From: Liopterus haemorrhoidalis
Taxonomy: Eukaryota > Arthropoda > Insecta > Coleoptera > Dytiscidae
NCBI GenBank assembly: GCA_963971575.1
Contig: OZ020616.1
Location: forward strand, 21,532,713 to 21,596,712
DNA: 64,000 nt
Direction of reading: 5' to 3'
In this document: piece by piece, positions 20,475-30,929 of the stretch
How positions within the stretch are numbered: the first letter of the stretch is position 1
Layout of the letters: each line of letters begins with the position of its first letter
Program-made: the position numbers and the translations under genes
The notes under the pieces: model-generated
What the model was told of the DNA's origin: nothing
Databases searched by the model: none
The model's input: only the letters and a program-made list of their open reading frames with translations

Positions 20475-20960
20475 TTGAGGTCTATGTCCCGGTGTCTCGA
20501 GACAGTCTCTCGGGACGCCTATTTGTCCCGGTTTTTTAATGACCCATTAAGTGAGGCATACTTCTGGTTCGTCCATAGCCAGGCCGAATCGGTCAATTTG
20601 AAAATATTACAAATTGAGGGAAAAAACAAATCTATAATGGAAGTTTTCGGTGTATTAAAAGATACAGCAGCTATGTTTGAAGAAAGATACAGACAGTGTT
20701 TTTACCAAAACATGTACAAACAATTTTGAAAGAACGTGAAGAATCTGGGGAAGAATACTAAAAATGAAATTAATAATTTTAAAATGGAAGTTACTAATTT
20801 CTATGAAACATTTATTGTATATTTAAATAAGTGGATAAAACCTCTTGAACATTTTTCAATATTTTGATGGATGGTTTTAAAAGAAAAACCAGAATGGAAA
20901 AATGTACAACAAACATTAAATTACTTCAACAATAAGAATATTGAAATAAATGAGAATTAT
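20475..20960 (+). pseudogene. Transposase-derived fragment (hAT-like)
   Basis: The frame to 20729 reads SEAYFWFVHSQAESVNLKI and MEVFGVLKDTAAMFEERY. After a stop a second part contains NKWIKPLEHFSIF. This resembles the middle region of certain BED-finger/hAT-derived proteins, where a run of helices precedes a W-x-KPLE motif. No catalytic residues remain. The assignment rests on remembered family patterns and needs a database search. Confidence 0.4.
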
Positions 20961-21002
20961 TAATTCAACCAAATATTACTTAAATTATGAATAAGGTTCT
21001 AA

Positions 21003-21195
21003 ATTTCAAGTGATGATCTAAACCAAAAAAGTTCGGAAATACAAAGTGATGATCTAAAACAAAAAAGGTCCTCACTTCTAAAATACAAGTGATGACCTAA
21101 AACAAAAGGTCCTCGCTTCGGAAATATAAAGTGATGACCTAAAAAAAGGGTTCTCACTTGTAAAATACAAGTGACGACCGGAAAAAAAGATCCTC
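21003..21195. repeat. Minisatellite, about 41-bp units
   Basis: About five degenerate units of 35-44 bp share aagtgatgacctaaaacaaa and ggtcctcactt. The same minisatellite, with cleaner units, lies inside the hAT MITE at 39760-39893. It is followed by a G run and a hAT-like end (gcgccactg at about 21283). Confidence 0.75.
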
Positions 21196-22408
21196 ATCTC
21201 TGTTTAAAAATTTTCTATTGCGTTTGTGTGTTTTTATTTTTATTTCCTTCCTTCTTGGGGGGGGGGCTCCCCTGGGTGCGCCACTGGTAGAGGCTATTCT
21301 ACAGTGCGTGGTAAATTTTGAATTTAGTTGTAATGACGTTTTAAAAGAAGGTGAATTGTTAAAAAGAGCTAAATTCAACCAAAAGTATTTATAAAATGCT
21401 TTTGTATGGATTTTATTTGCAAATAATTTATTGCAGTGCTTTTTTGTCATAGAACTCGCCGGAACGACATACAGACACCTATTTTCGACGGGTATTTAAA
21501 AGTATTAAAATTAATTTGAAAATTATTATATCAACTATTGAACAAGAATTTGCTGTGAACTTGTAATCTAAATACTTTAAATTTCATATAAGTTATGATC
21601 TGGATATCATTTTTTTAAATAAAAAGCGCTGATTTATTGTAATAATTTCTTAATTATTTATTGTAATTGTATAGGAATTTATTTTTATTTCTGTTAATTA
21701 TTCGTAATTTTAATGTTCGTGTTATAAATAAAACAATAATAATTGTAATATAAAATCTAATTAATTCCTCCCGATTAGTTAAAAAATTTCGCATACAGCA
21801 TCAAGCCCCCCTCACCCTGTCACTCCGTCCCGGTTTGCTCTGTCGACAATCTGAGAGCCCTAGGATTAGTTCAACAGGAATTTTTTATCTGACAAGTTTT
21901 TCGAAAATATCGATTTTTTGTGTCGTTGAAAAGTGTAATTATTTAAAGAAAAAATTATTGTGATATCAAAAGAAAGTTCTTAAATAATTACACGGGTCAG
22001 GGGCCCTGATAAAATAGGGTTCCTAAAATGGTCTGCCATAAAATTAAAATTAACATAATATTTTCGAAAAACGGATTACATTTGTTATTGAATAATTACG
22101 GAATAACATTCCTGAATGAAAATATATATTCACAGGAAAAATATTTTGTTTGTAGTGATATAAAATATTTTTTTCACTGTCCGTTACAAAACAGATCACA
22201 GAAATAATATTGTTCTAAAACGGTAATGTAATAAAATAAATATATAACACCCAGCAATGATGAAAAGTTGAATACGTAAGACCCACAGATGCAAAAGTTT
22301 AATCTTAACAATTTACATATAAATGAAAGAATTGTATTAATGGTTTATCAGTCAGCGAGTTGAACTGTTAATGAGAGCGGCCCAAGTTCGTAAAGATGCG
22401 CGTGGGTG
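21196..22408. other. Non-coding stretch with hAT-like ends
   Basis: No gene. It holds a poly-G/C block ending gcgccactgg (21258-21290) and a ccgtcccggtttgctctgtc block near 21826-21850 resembling the CCCGG repeats at 20.4-20.5 kb. These may be the two sides of a decayed hAT element carrying the 20475-20960 fragment. The rest is AT-rich. Confidence 0.4.
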
Positions 22409-22484
22409 GCCAAAATATGTTAGGGGGCTCAAAATAAGTTAGGGGGCCCAAAATATATTAGGGGTCCCAAAATATGTGAAGGGG
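22409..22484. repeat. Tandem repeat, four 19-bp units
   Basis: Four units of the form cccaaaatatgttaggggg follow one another (22409-22427, 22428-22446, 22447-22465, 22466-22484). About 50 bp later gtagttacggcactg (22521-22535) looks like a hAT terminus, so the array is probably the subterminal part of such an element. Confidence 0.8.
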
Positions 22485-22589
22485 CCCAACTATAAAATCT
22501 TACCCAGGGCCAGAAAAAAGGTAGTTACGGCACTGTTTATCACTATTAAGAAAGTGCTATTTTATTTGTAAATATTTCACTACTATAAA

Positions 22590-22860
22590 TGTTTTTTGTT
22601 TATTTCAAAAAAGATATACACTACCTTAGTCATAAATACAAAAAAAACATAACAGTATTAGCGATAATTTCGCCATGCATTAAAAAAATAATTAATTTAG
22701 TCAAAAACATCAAAACTGCAATATTTTTCAGAAACGAATTCTGATTCAAAAATTTCTCTTGACCGTTTCCGGTTAAGAGCTATGTACATTACTTAGAATT
22801 TGTTTAATTTTTTTTAGTTTAACCCCTTTTGATTAAAGGGGAAAACTTTCTACGAGGAAA
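22590..22860. repeat. Divergent partial copy related to repeat A
   Basis: This matches 24230-24500 (both contain a taaatacaaa...cataa block, gtcaaaaacatcaaaactgc-like sequence and a tccggt/cccggt motif). More weakly it matches the central part of repeat family A (accggttcacaccaatgtac region). It is an older subfamily and is non-coding. Confidence 0.5.
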
Positions 22861-23055
22861 TATGGCTATAGCTATAGTCCCGATAAAATCCTTAGAACCT
22901 TCATTAGATTAATAAGAAATATATTATATAAGGCTTCATTTATTTATATTTATCAGTATTTATAAATGGCATAATTTTTCTCAATTTCAGAAACGTATTT
23001 CTCACTATTAAAAATGTGTTATTTGTTTTATAAGTATTTCATTACTAAAAAATTT

Positions 23056-24034
23056 ATGTGAAGTGTGAATCTTCACACATTTCTGGGTTTTGCAGGTATT
23101 TAGTAACTGAATGATGATTATTTAGGATGCCAAAACAAATTTTATGTCAAAATATTTTTTTATGAATTTTAATTCGAATGCCTAATACCATTATTTAAGT
23201 TTCTAAATATGTACAGTATTTTATTTATACAGCAAGGTTCAGCAAGATTTTTAAATTTGCGCCTATGGCTTCCATTGGTTGCTTATATCATAAGTCCCGC
23301 CCTCTGATTTCGTCGAACAGAATTAAATTATAATTTCAACACTTCCCACTGGTTATTTTATTTACGCTTTTAAAAAATAAATACATTTACCAAAATATAA
23401 CTAGAATTTTGACAATATAATTTAAACAAAATAGAAATGCAAAAAAAAAAACAAAAAAAAATAAAATAAACAGGATTCGAACTCTGCAACGTTCGCACTG
23501 CAAATTACAGAGTACATTACGAAACCATCTGAGCTACCAGAGTTTCTTATCTGAAGTGTTACATAGTGAATTAAATATTTAACATATTTTAGTTAAAAAC
23601 ACAAAAAATGCGTTATTTTCCGAAAACATAATCTGATCAAAAATTCCTGTTGTACTATTCCGGTTCACACCAATGTACATGCCTTAGAATTTTTTCAGAT
23701 TTTTAGTTTAAACCATCTGGGCTACAGGGTGTGGGACAAAATTTTTTTTGCACAATTTTGGCAAAAATTGCATCAAAATAATTTATTTTGCAAAAATAAA
23801 ATTTTGATCGTTAATCCACGTACTAAGGGCTTTCATTTGATACCCTACTCAGAATTTTAAAAAAATATTATTTTTTTTGATGAGCACATATTTGTTTATA
23901 TTTTTAGGGCGATATGTTTTTTAGATGTTTTAGTATTTTTCCTATATGCGGGTCAAAGAGTTGTATAAGCATGCCAAATTTCAACTCTCTAGGTTTAGCC
24001 GTTTGGCTACAATTTTTACCGAACAGACAGACAC

Positions 24035-24088
<54 letters not shown>

Positions 24089-24140
24089 GACAAAATGACG
24101 GTATAAGGGTTTTTTGATCATACCTACAAAACCCTAAAAA
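23056..24140 (-). repeat. Repeat family A, copy A2
   Basis: About 1,085 bp, same order as A1: palindrome gtgtgaatcttcacac, tRNA-like module (23471-23541), conserved central block, (GACA)n at about 24020-24088, and the end cctacaaaaccctaaaaa. It is largely collinear with A1 and A3 except in the tRNA-like module. The clean (GACA)n run suggests it is one of the younger copies. Non-coding. Confidence 0.78.
23471..23541 (-). other. tRNA-like module of repeat A2
   Basis: On the minus strand the 71-nt block begins TCTGGTAGCTCAGATGG, a good tRNA A box, and contains GAGTTCGAATCC, a good B box, at tRNA-like spacing. An anticodon arm (CTCTG...CAGTG with a seven-base loop) can be drawn with one mismatch. 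Acceptor and T stems do not pair well, so it is probably a tRNA-derived promoter rather than a tRNA gene. Confidence 0.55.
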
Positions 24141-24199
24141 GATTTATTCCTCTTTGATACCTTAAAAATAAAAGGTTGAATCACAACGTATAATAGTAT

Positions 24200-24860
24200 A
24201 ATAGTGTAATTAACGTATATATTTTTTTTTTATATTTTTAGTTTAAAAAAAAGGCACACTATCTTAGCCATAAATACAAACAATTCATACATTATTATCC
24301 ATAATTTAGCCACGAATTAAAAAATAATAATTAATTTTGTCAAAAACACAAATACTGCAATAATTTTCAAAAACGCAATCTAGTCAAAAAATCCTCTCAT
24401 ACGTTCCCGGTGCACATTAATGTAAATTACCTATAATATTTACAGATTTTTAGCACATTTTTGCAGAATTTTTACAGAATTTTAGATCAACCGCTCTGAG
24501 GGATAAAGTGGGGGACAAACATTTCTTGATATATTTTTGGCAAATATCCCATAAAAAAAAAAGATTTTTCAAAAATAAAACTTTGCTTATTGATCCAAAA
24601 ATTAAAAGGTTTCATTTGATATGCCATTCATAATTTAAAAAATTTATATATATTTTTTTTTATTAAATACATAATTGTTTATATTTATCTCGAGGTGTAT
24701 TGAACTCTTTGTATTTTTCCTATATGTGGGACAAAGAGTTGAATAAGCATGTCAAATTTGAACTTTATATTTTAAGCCGATTGGCTACAATTTCTATCGT
24801 ACAAACACATGAGTGACGTTATAAGAGTTTTTTTGGAGGTCATATCCACCCTAAAAAAGG
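24200..24860. repeat. Second divergent copy related to repeat A
   Basis: The first part matches 22590-22860. Later it follows the family A plan: a tttcatttgata block, atgtgggacaaagagttgaa, catgtcaaatttgaac, a degraded remnant of the GACA region, and an end resembling ccctaaaaa near 24850. Non-coding; older than A1-A3. Confidence 0.55.
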
Positions 24861-24987
24861 AAAACAGATCGAAAAAAAAAATTCTTTAGTCTAAAATAAC
24901 AAAGATTGTGTAGGTGTCGTGAGTATATATAATATCTGATAGCCATATTACATTTACAGACCCGGTATGTATCTTGACAGACCCAAA

Positions 24988-25305
24988 CAGTGTTGCCAAG
25001 TTTCGGGTCTGTGAAGGTATATAGTGTATAGCGGGTCTGTATAAGTCGTATGGATTACAAATATTTTATACAAGCCCGACACGCGCACCATCTTCACAGA
25101 AATTTCGTGAACTAAATTTGTATAAAAAAACACGTTCTACCGCTTTCCCAGACCCACCTGAAACTCATTGCTAAAGATTGTTTGAGGCCTAATTCGTACT
25201 TCTAGCATAGAAAACGTTGTCAGACCCGATGCCGGGTCTGAGCTTGTCACTTTTGGTCTGGTAACGCCTGCAGGGTATAGCGAGTTGGGTCTGTATAAGC
25301 GGTGA

Positions 25306-25382
<77 letters not shown>

Positions 25383-25530
25383 TCGGTTTGAATAATTTTT
25401 TTCGCTTTGTTTAGTTAATTTAATTTGTAAAAATATGCGCTTCGGGCGATTTTTTGTATTAAGTGGGCGATTTGGGCTATATCTGTTGAGTGAAATTGCG
25501 CTTTTCTCTTTAAAAGACTTGGCAACCCTG
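24988..25530. mobile_element. hAT-like MITE with CAGTGTTGCCAAG ends
   Basis: CAGTGTTGCCAAG (24988-25000) and the complement of CAGGGTTGCCAAG (25518-25530) form inverted ends of a type common in hAT elements. The left half repeats gggtctg and cagaccc many times, as subterminal repeats do, and some of these lie outside the left end, so the true boundary may be further left. There is no matching 8-bp duplication and no coding sequence. A (TA)n run at 25311-25379 lies inside. Confidence 0.5.
25311..25379. repeat. (TA)n microsatellite
   Basis: A pure TA run of about 69 bp inside the hAT-like MITE. Confidence 0.9.
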
Positions 25531-26154
25531 TCGTCAAGTAATAATTGTACTTAAATATGTCTAATAAATTATGTCAAAAATAGCGTCCGTGAAATAAGAA
25601 AAATATCGTTACCAATTATATGTAACATTACGGTACGGACGCGGAATTTACACAGTGAAGGCAGTGTGTCGACACTGCGCCGAATGAATATAGATACGTA
25701 AACTCAAACTCCGTATAAGAATATTTTCCATCATTGACACTGAATCGCGGACACGTCACTGATGTGTGTGAATAGACCATTAGGTTGTGTGTGGCGACAA
25801 CAAAGCGTTGGTTACCATGTGGTCATTTGTTAATCTTTAGCGAGACACCGAAATATAACAATGGACAATCAATTAGACGATGTTGAGAGAATCGAGGTAA
25901 TTCCAGAAGAAGTATTAGCAGCAGCTGACTAAGCTTTGTTTAGTTTGATTCCCAAATTGAATTCCAATTTTGCGAATATCATTGAACATAGCTTTCTTCC
26001 CTAGTTATTATGACCGGCCGTTTCTTTTTTACAGCCCACCGGGTGTAAAGTTGTATTTTCGGTCGTGGTAACTAAGATGAAAACAAAGAGTTTCCATCCA
26101 GTTGTGCATAAAATAACAGTCGCTTAAAATTATTGTTACTTAGCAGTCAAATAC
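25531..26154. other. Non-coding stretch with a possible short first exon
   Basis: Mixed-composition sequence. At 25861 an ATG opens 23 codons (MDNQLDDVERIEVIPEEVL...) before a stop. A possible splice donor (GAGGTAATTCC) follows twelve codons. This could be a tiny first coding exon or chance; nothing downstream supports it. Otherwise no feature was recognised. Confidence 0.25.
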
Positions 26155-26457
26155 ACTCATGAAAATGATCTAGGGATATTTATTGAAGTATTTGTGAGGT
26201 TGGGAAAGGAAACTTTCCGCTCTTTGCTATAATAGAGCCTACATTCTGCAGGTGTTCATGGCAATTTGCACAACTGCACGAGTTGGGTTCGATTCTAATG
26301 GAGCTCTGTTGTGAATATTTGCATAAAGTCGGCTGATTCGAACGCGTCGGCACGGTTTATATGCTATTCGCCAGGTTTTTATGGGGTATCAAATGAACAT
26401 TCTCTTCTTGATTTCATTGGGTACTTCATTGAATATCCTTGGATCATTTTCATGAGT
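26155..26457. repeat. 36-bp inverted repeat pair (MITE-like)
   Basis: actcatgaaaatgatc... at 26155-26190 is repeated inverted at 26422-26457 with 32 of 36 positions matching, 231 bp apart. There is no coding sequence between. The structure resembles a small foldback or MITE lying in the putative intron next to the exon at 26479-26697. No clear target duplication. Confidence 0.6.
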
Positions 26458-26478
26458 ATATATCCATTATAAATTTAC

Positions 26479-26697
26479 TTGTTCGAAAGCGGTCCCATAG
26501 GCAGACAGTTTTGTAATCCACAGAACAATGAGCTCCGTTTCCAGCTTCATTACAAGTACATCTCATGCAACCAATTAATTTGATTTCACCAGGTTCACAT
26601 TTGAAACTAACTAATTTTTGAATTAGGTCTTCTTCTGAATTATATTCAAGCCGATTTGAGTTGATCAATGCCCTATTTATTACAATAGGTCGAGGAT
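26479..26697 (-). CDS. Candidate host exon encoding a pacifastin-like Cys-rich domain
   Basis: On the minus strand a splice acceptor (TTATTTTCAG) ends at 26698 and a donor (GTAAATT) begins at 26478, enclosing 219 bp, a multiple of three. The open frame reads through with no stop and encodes C-EPG...C-MR-C-T-C-NEAGNGAH-C-SVDYKTV-C. The CX9CX2CXCX8C order matches the first part of pacifastin-type serine-protease inhibitor domains; the final cysteine spacing is longer than usual. No transposon frame explains it. It would be an internal exon of a secreted protein, with the other exons outside this region or unrecognised. I cannot name the gene. Confidence 0.45.
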
Positions 26698-28489
26698 CTG
26701 AAAATAAATGGTGGATTATTATAGTTATCTTTATTATTGTTATTCAATTAAGTATGGTGGTATATTTTGGCACCAAAAAAAGAATTGAGAGACTTAAAGG
26801 GAAAGTGGTCTAAGTTATATTTTGGTGATGTCGAGACACAAATCGTTTTACTAGATTGGCTGTATTAAATCAAATATGTATTGGTTTGCAAGTAAATTAA
26901 ATATATGTTTGACTAAGTAAAATGCATACATATATCAATTAATTTTCTATGTATTTGTATAATTTAAATACATATTTTTTCTGTAGAGTTAAATTAATCA
27001 TTACTATGACAAAAATCGTATTTAAAGAAAACGAAAAGGAAAAAAATCAAAAACCCTTAACCCTTTTGTTGCGCCCGTGTAGCGCAAACATAAATATTAT
27101 TACCTGGGTGGAAAATATTGTGCGCTATTTTCCAGACATCCGGTATATTATTTTTATATTTCAGTTGTGACCGAACGTTTCCATATAAATTGTAGGTTTG
27201 GACCGGTCAATCACCGCTAATGCGGAGATTTGTCCCTCACAAAAATTATTATTTCAGCAAACTTGTCAATCTATACACTACAAATATTGTTTCACGATTT
27301 TTTTCCATTTAACTATCAAACGTTGTGGGCCATTAGCGCCAAATCTAGTCAGAAGATTTGCGGATGTCTGACTTCAATAATCCGTGCGATTATCTGGCTA
27401 CCTGCCAGCAAACCAGAGGATCTTCGGACAAGTTCCAGATTCTTCCTGGACCACAGCATCCCAAGGGAATACCAGCACCCCCAGCGGTCACCTAAGTATC
27501 ACTTTTTTTTATCTTATTTGTAAATAAGATAAACGTGTAAGTAAAAAAATTACATTAATTTTCACTTATGTTAACTTCCTTTGTTTCCAAAATCACGTGT
27601 TTTGAACAAAGGATAGTTTCTTTGCAATTTAGAATCTTTCAACCCCTAAGGACAGTGTGTGTTTTTTTTTGCTACAGTTTTCAGTTTGCCGGGATTTAGT
27701 TTGTTTTTATTTCACTTTTGATGTTTGCAAATATAGTTTTTCATTATTATATTTCATTGTTCAAATAATTATTCTTTGTTTAGCATTTTCGACTCTTGCC
27801 TAGATTAATTATTATTAATTTCGTGTTCCTAGTCGTTTGAGACTAGTTGTTTTACCCACCGCGTGTTTTGGACAACACCAGTGGCGTACTCCTTATTATT
27901 TTCTTAAGATAATTTTGTTTATTTGTTTACATTTAGTGAACCTGACCATTTATTGTGTTTTATTGCTGTATTTGCAATTGGGGGTTAATTTATTTGTTAC
28001 ACATGTCATTCTTGGCATAAGCTCGTCAACAGTTTGTATATCATAGCATATTTCTTGTTTCTTTGAGTTTAATTGTTGAAAATTAATTATTAATAATGTC
28101 TTTGACATAAACAGACTGTTGATTCGCTCACATGTTCGAGTTTTAGTACATAGTTTTGTATACACTGTGTTTTTTGTGTCATAAGTTTCTCATCTCAATG
28201 TAATTTGGTTGTGTCGGGGAGAAACTAATATTTTGAGTAATTTAAGTGCGCTTCACCAACAATACTACCGGATCCCATTTGGTGATCCAATAATTTCTGC
28301 GGAGTTTTAATCTACATGCCCTTGATTATTAATCAAAGGCAATTAATTAAGATTATTAATTGTAATTTACGAGTGAGACTGGCTACAATATATTTAATAT
28401 TTATTCACAATTTAATTTATGTCATCAAAATTATTTACAATAAGTTTTCGGGTTAATCAAGTGCAGTCCGTCGGTTCCACGTTTGTTTA
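26698..28489. other. AT-rich intron-like or intergenic stretch
   Basis: No gene or clear repeat. Small features only: a hairpin tgcgc...gcgca near 27070, and short unrecognised frames at 26949-27523. If the exon at 26479-26697 is real, part of this may be intron. Confidence 0.4.
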
Positions 28490-28789
28490 GGGACTCAAGA
28501 GGAGAAATTGCTGATCGTTTAATCCTCCTTATTCACACAGTGGACCTCACCGTTTCAACCTATATGTTCCCAGGGTGATCATTTTGTCGCCAGTCAGTCT
28601 GAGTACGTGATCGGTACAATGGTTTGTTTCCGTGACGTCACAGATCTCGCACGTGTAGCTTAAGGTTTATGATGGGTTTTCCCTCGCTTCGAGATATGGA
28701 CCAATCCGAGCGCAGGTAAAATTCCGAGCCCTCACCGAACTGGACCAATGGGAGAGCCGCATTGGGTAAGGGTAGAGCACCGGACTCCG

Positions 28790-28833
28790 AATAAAAACAC
28801 CGACAACGAGAGAAACGGGGACAGTATTCAGTA
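28790..28833 (+). promoter_or_regulatory. Possible Pol II promoter (TATA-like plus initiator)
   Basis: GAATAAAAACA at about 28787-28797 is followed some 35 bp later by TTCAGTA (28828-28834), close to the arthropod initiator TCAGT. Two ccaat strings lie 60-110 bp upstream. Transcription would run to the right into the GC-rich frames. This is motif reading only. Confidence 0.35.
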
Positions 28834-29160
28834 AGCCATCAAAAAGTCTACACCTACAGTCAGAGAAGAAAGTGAGTTATAGAGAGTTGTGTTTTAAAAG
28901 AGAAAGAATTTATGCACGCGTGCATTATTATTGTATTGTTTATATATTTCTTTGTTTTTGTCTACACTAACCTTTGCAAGTAACGCTGACGCCTTCAGGG
29001 GGACTTGTGATCGTTACCTGTCTTTGTTTATGCGTATACACAGCACGCTGACCGTCTTCGGCGTGTCTGTGTCCCGTCCGCTGACGGTTTAGCGGACCTC
29101 GTCGATACGTATCTACGTTCTTTTCTTACCTCTACATCTACATCTTTACTCTACGTTTAG

Positions 29161-29254
29161 CCAACGGACTGGCCGAGCGCACTAAGTCGTGCGGTTTGTA
29201 CTGGCGGAAACCCAGTACGACCGTCCGGTCGATGGTTCGAGCCTCGTTCGTTGG
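29161..29254 (+). other. tRNA-like sequence with long variable arm
   Basis: CCAACGG (29161-29167) pairs over seven positions with TCGTTGG near 29247-29253, like an acceptor stem. Between them are ACTGGCCGAGCGCACTAAG (A box of Ser/Leu type), a strong hairpin GTACTGG...CCAGTAC, and GGTTCGAGCC (B box). Total length suits a class II tRNA. The T stem pairs poorly and no anticodon is certain, so it may be a tRNA-derived promoter or pseudogene. Confidence 0.45.
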
Positions 29255-29346
29255 TGATATTATTCGGGCGAGAATAATATGTTTACATTACTCCCATTTT
29301 CACAGTCATTCACCCCTCATCCAGGTGTAGGAGCTCGCCCCCTGGC

Positions 29347-29927
29347 ATGACGTCCACGTCCGTCATCGCAGCGCTAAGCCACGTCTACGTCCGTAGCCGT
29401 TCTGCTTACCGCCGTCTCGTTCGTACCCCGGTTACGAACGCACGGCCGCTGCCACCTCCGATCGCCGATTTCGCCGCCGACGCCCGTCGCTGCCCGTTCT
29501 GTAGCGCCGCTACAGACCCGGACATCATCGTCGAGGAGGAGGTCAAGCGTGTACACGGCAGTTCAGCCATCCGCTGGCCCCCAAGAAGAGAGGCACCGAA
29601 TCGCGCCGTCGCCACTCCGCCGCGTGGAACTATAGACGGAATCTACGCCCGTACGAGGCACCTAAGGCCTACGTAGACCTCAAGAACGCCGTGAGGAAGG
29701 CTCTTTACGAAGCCGGCGACCCCAGGTCGCCGCTTCCCGCCGCCTACACCGTCACCGCTCAAGGTTACAGCCCGCCCGCTCGTGCAGCTGTCACCCTTGA
29801 CGGTCACCACTCTAGACTCTGCCGCTCCGAACTCGGTGGTCACCCCTCTACAGTCAGGCCGCTCTTCAACTGTTCCAAAAACTCCAACGATCTCCAGGAA
29901 GGATAGAAGGTTGAGACGCCGCCTCTT
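29347..29927 (+). CDS. Overlapping GC-rich frames of unknown product
   Basis: Frame 29347-29676 (109 codons from ATG) contains CPFC followed by an acidic stretch. A second frame continues to 29906 with AYVDLKNAVRKALYEAG, and a third ends RKDRRLRRRLFSLFGSD near 29960. High GC opens frames by chance on both strands here, so none is certain. A frameshifted gag-like or ORF1-like protein of an element is possible. I do not recognise the product. Confidence 0.2.
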
Positions 29928-30680
29928 TAGCCTGTTCGGTTCAGATTCGCCGCCGTAAGCCCTGTCTCGAGCGACACTATCGTGCGACGAATGCCGAACG
30001 ACATATAGACCCGTCTTCTTCCTTCTCTCTTCCTATCCCTATTATTGTACTGTTATTATTCATTACTGTATTTTTGTTATTATATTTATTCACATTATCT
30101 ACTCGTCATTATTATTTCGTTATCTGCATTCTATTAATAAATTATTACTTCCAAATTACCTGTATATCTTTATTTCAAACCCTGGGGAATCAAGTTTTAC
30201 CTTTCAGGGCATCTAGAACGGACGTGCATAATTCTGATTCGCCGCAACGCTAGCCGAGGCCGATAGTAGTGGTTACTCCCCTAGGGCTCAACACCCCTGG
30301 CTGAGTCAATCCCGCAACAATTTCAACTTGTGTCAGTCTTTGAGAACAACTCCTTAGAGTGAAATACGTCTCTACCTACCTGTCTCTTTTTATTTTGGGT
30401 TCGCGATCTGCACTTCAGTAACTCGCCTGTTTTTAGCCTGCTCTCTCATTAGTCTGAGGTCGTTCGGTGAGTCTACAGTCATCTTACGCCTCATGTACAT
30501 TTATTTCATTCCCGTCACGTTTGAGGGATCACACGAATCTTTTCGTAGACCTTGTCGACGTACGGCACCTTTCTCACTCGAACTGGAACGGTGCGGGCGC
30601 CACAACTTTAACTACGTGGAAGTAATTAAATATTTATATGCATATATATTTACAATAGTATTTAAATGTATACGTTTGTG

Positions 30681-30685
<5 letters not shown>

Positions 30686-30747
<62 letters not shown>
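30686..30747. repeat. (TA)n microsatellite
   Basis: A pure TA run of about 62 bp. Shorter TA runs follow to about 30805. The IYIYIY... frame across it is an artefact of the repeat. Confidence 0.9.
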
Positions 30748-30748
<1 letters not shown>

Positions 30749-30929
30749 CACATCATATATACATCATATATATAAGCACATCATTTCTATATATATATAT
30801 AAATGCAAATTGTAGATATGTCACAGGAGTTGGATATTGAAATATCAGCTTGTTACCTCAAGAATCTCAACTTGATCATACTAGTAGCATACTCATACCA
30901 AAATTATACTAAGTGGGGATTATAATATT

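Larger units (their letters stand above)
28490..30330 (+). other. GC-rich island, unclassified element or gene start
   Basis: This 1.8-kb block is markedly richer in G+C and CpG than its surroundings. In order it holds CCAAT-like and TATA-like/initiator sequences, a tRNA-like segment, overlapping short frames, and a polyadenylation signal (AATAAA near 30136). The 3' side (30180-30330) ends with blocks such as cctggctgagtcaatcccgc that look like an LTR or element terminus. It may be a transposable element from a family with different base composition, or a host promoter region. No protein domain settles it. Confidence 0.35.

Noticed and set aside
23471..23541. A genuine tRNA gene
   Set aside because: A and B boxes are good but acceptor and T stems do not pair, and it lies inside a repeat. 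Kept only as a tRNA-like module.
24020..24088. Regular GACAGACA units resembling a repeat array such as CRISPR
   Set aside because: It is a 4-bp microsatellite without spacers, found at the same place in each repeat A copy, in a eukaryotic genome.
29374..29843. Minus-strand frames in the GC-rich island
   Set aside because: High GC opens frames on both strands. None has a domain, and the promoter-like and tRNA-like signals read on the plus strand.
28200..30321. A 2.1-kb solo LTR from tgtcgggg to cccgcaaca
   Set aside because: Ends are only loosely complementary, no target duplication fits, and the length would be unusual. Left as an unclassified island.
30493..30747. 84-codon frame ending in a long IYIY run
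   Set aside because: The end is a translated (TA)n microsatellite; the beginning has no known feature.
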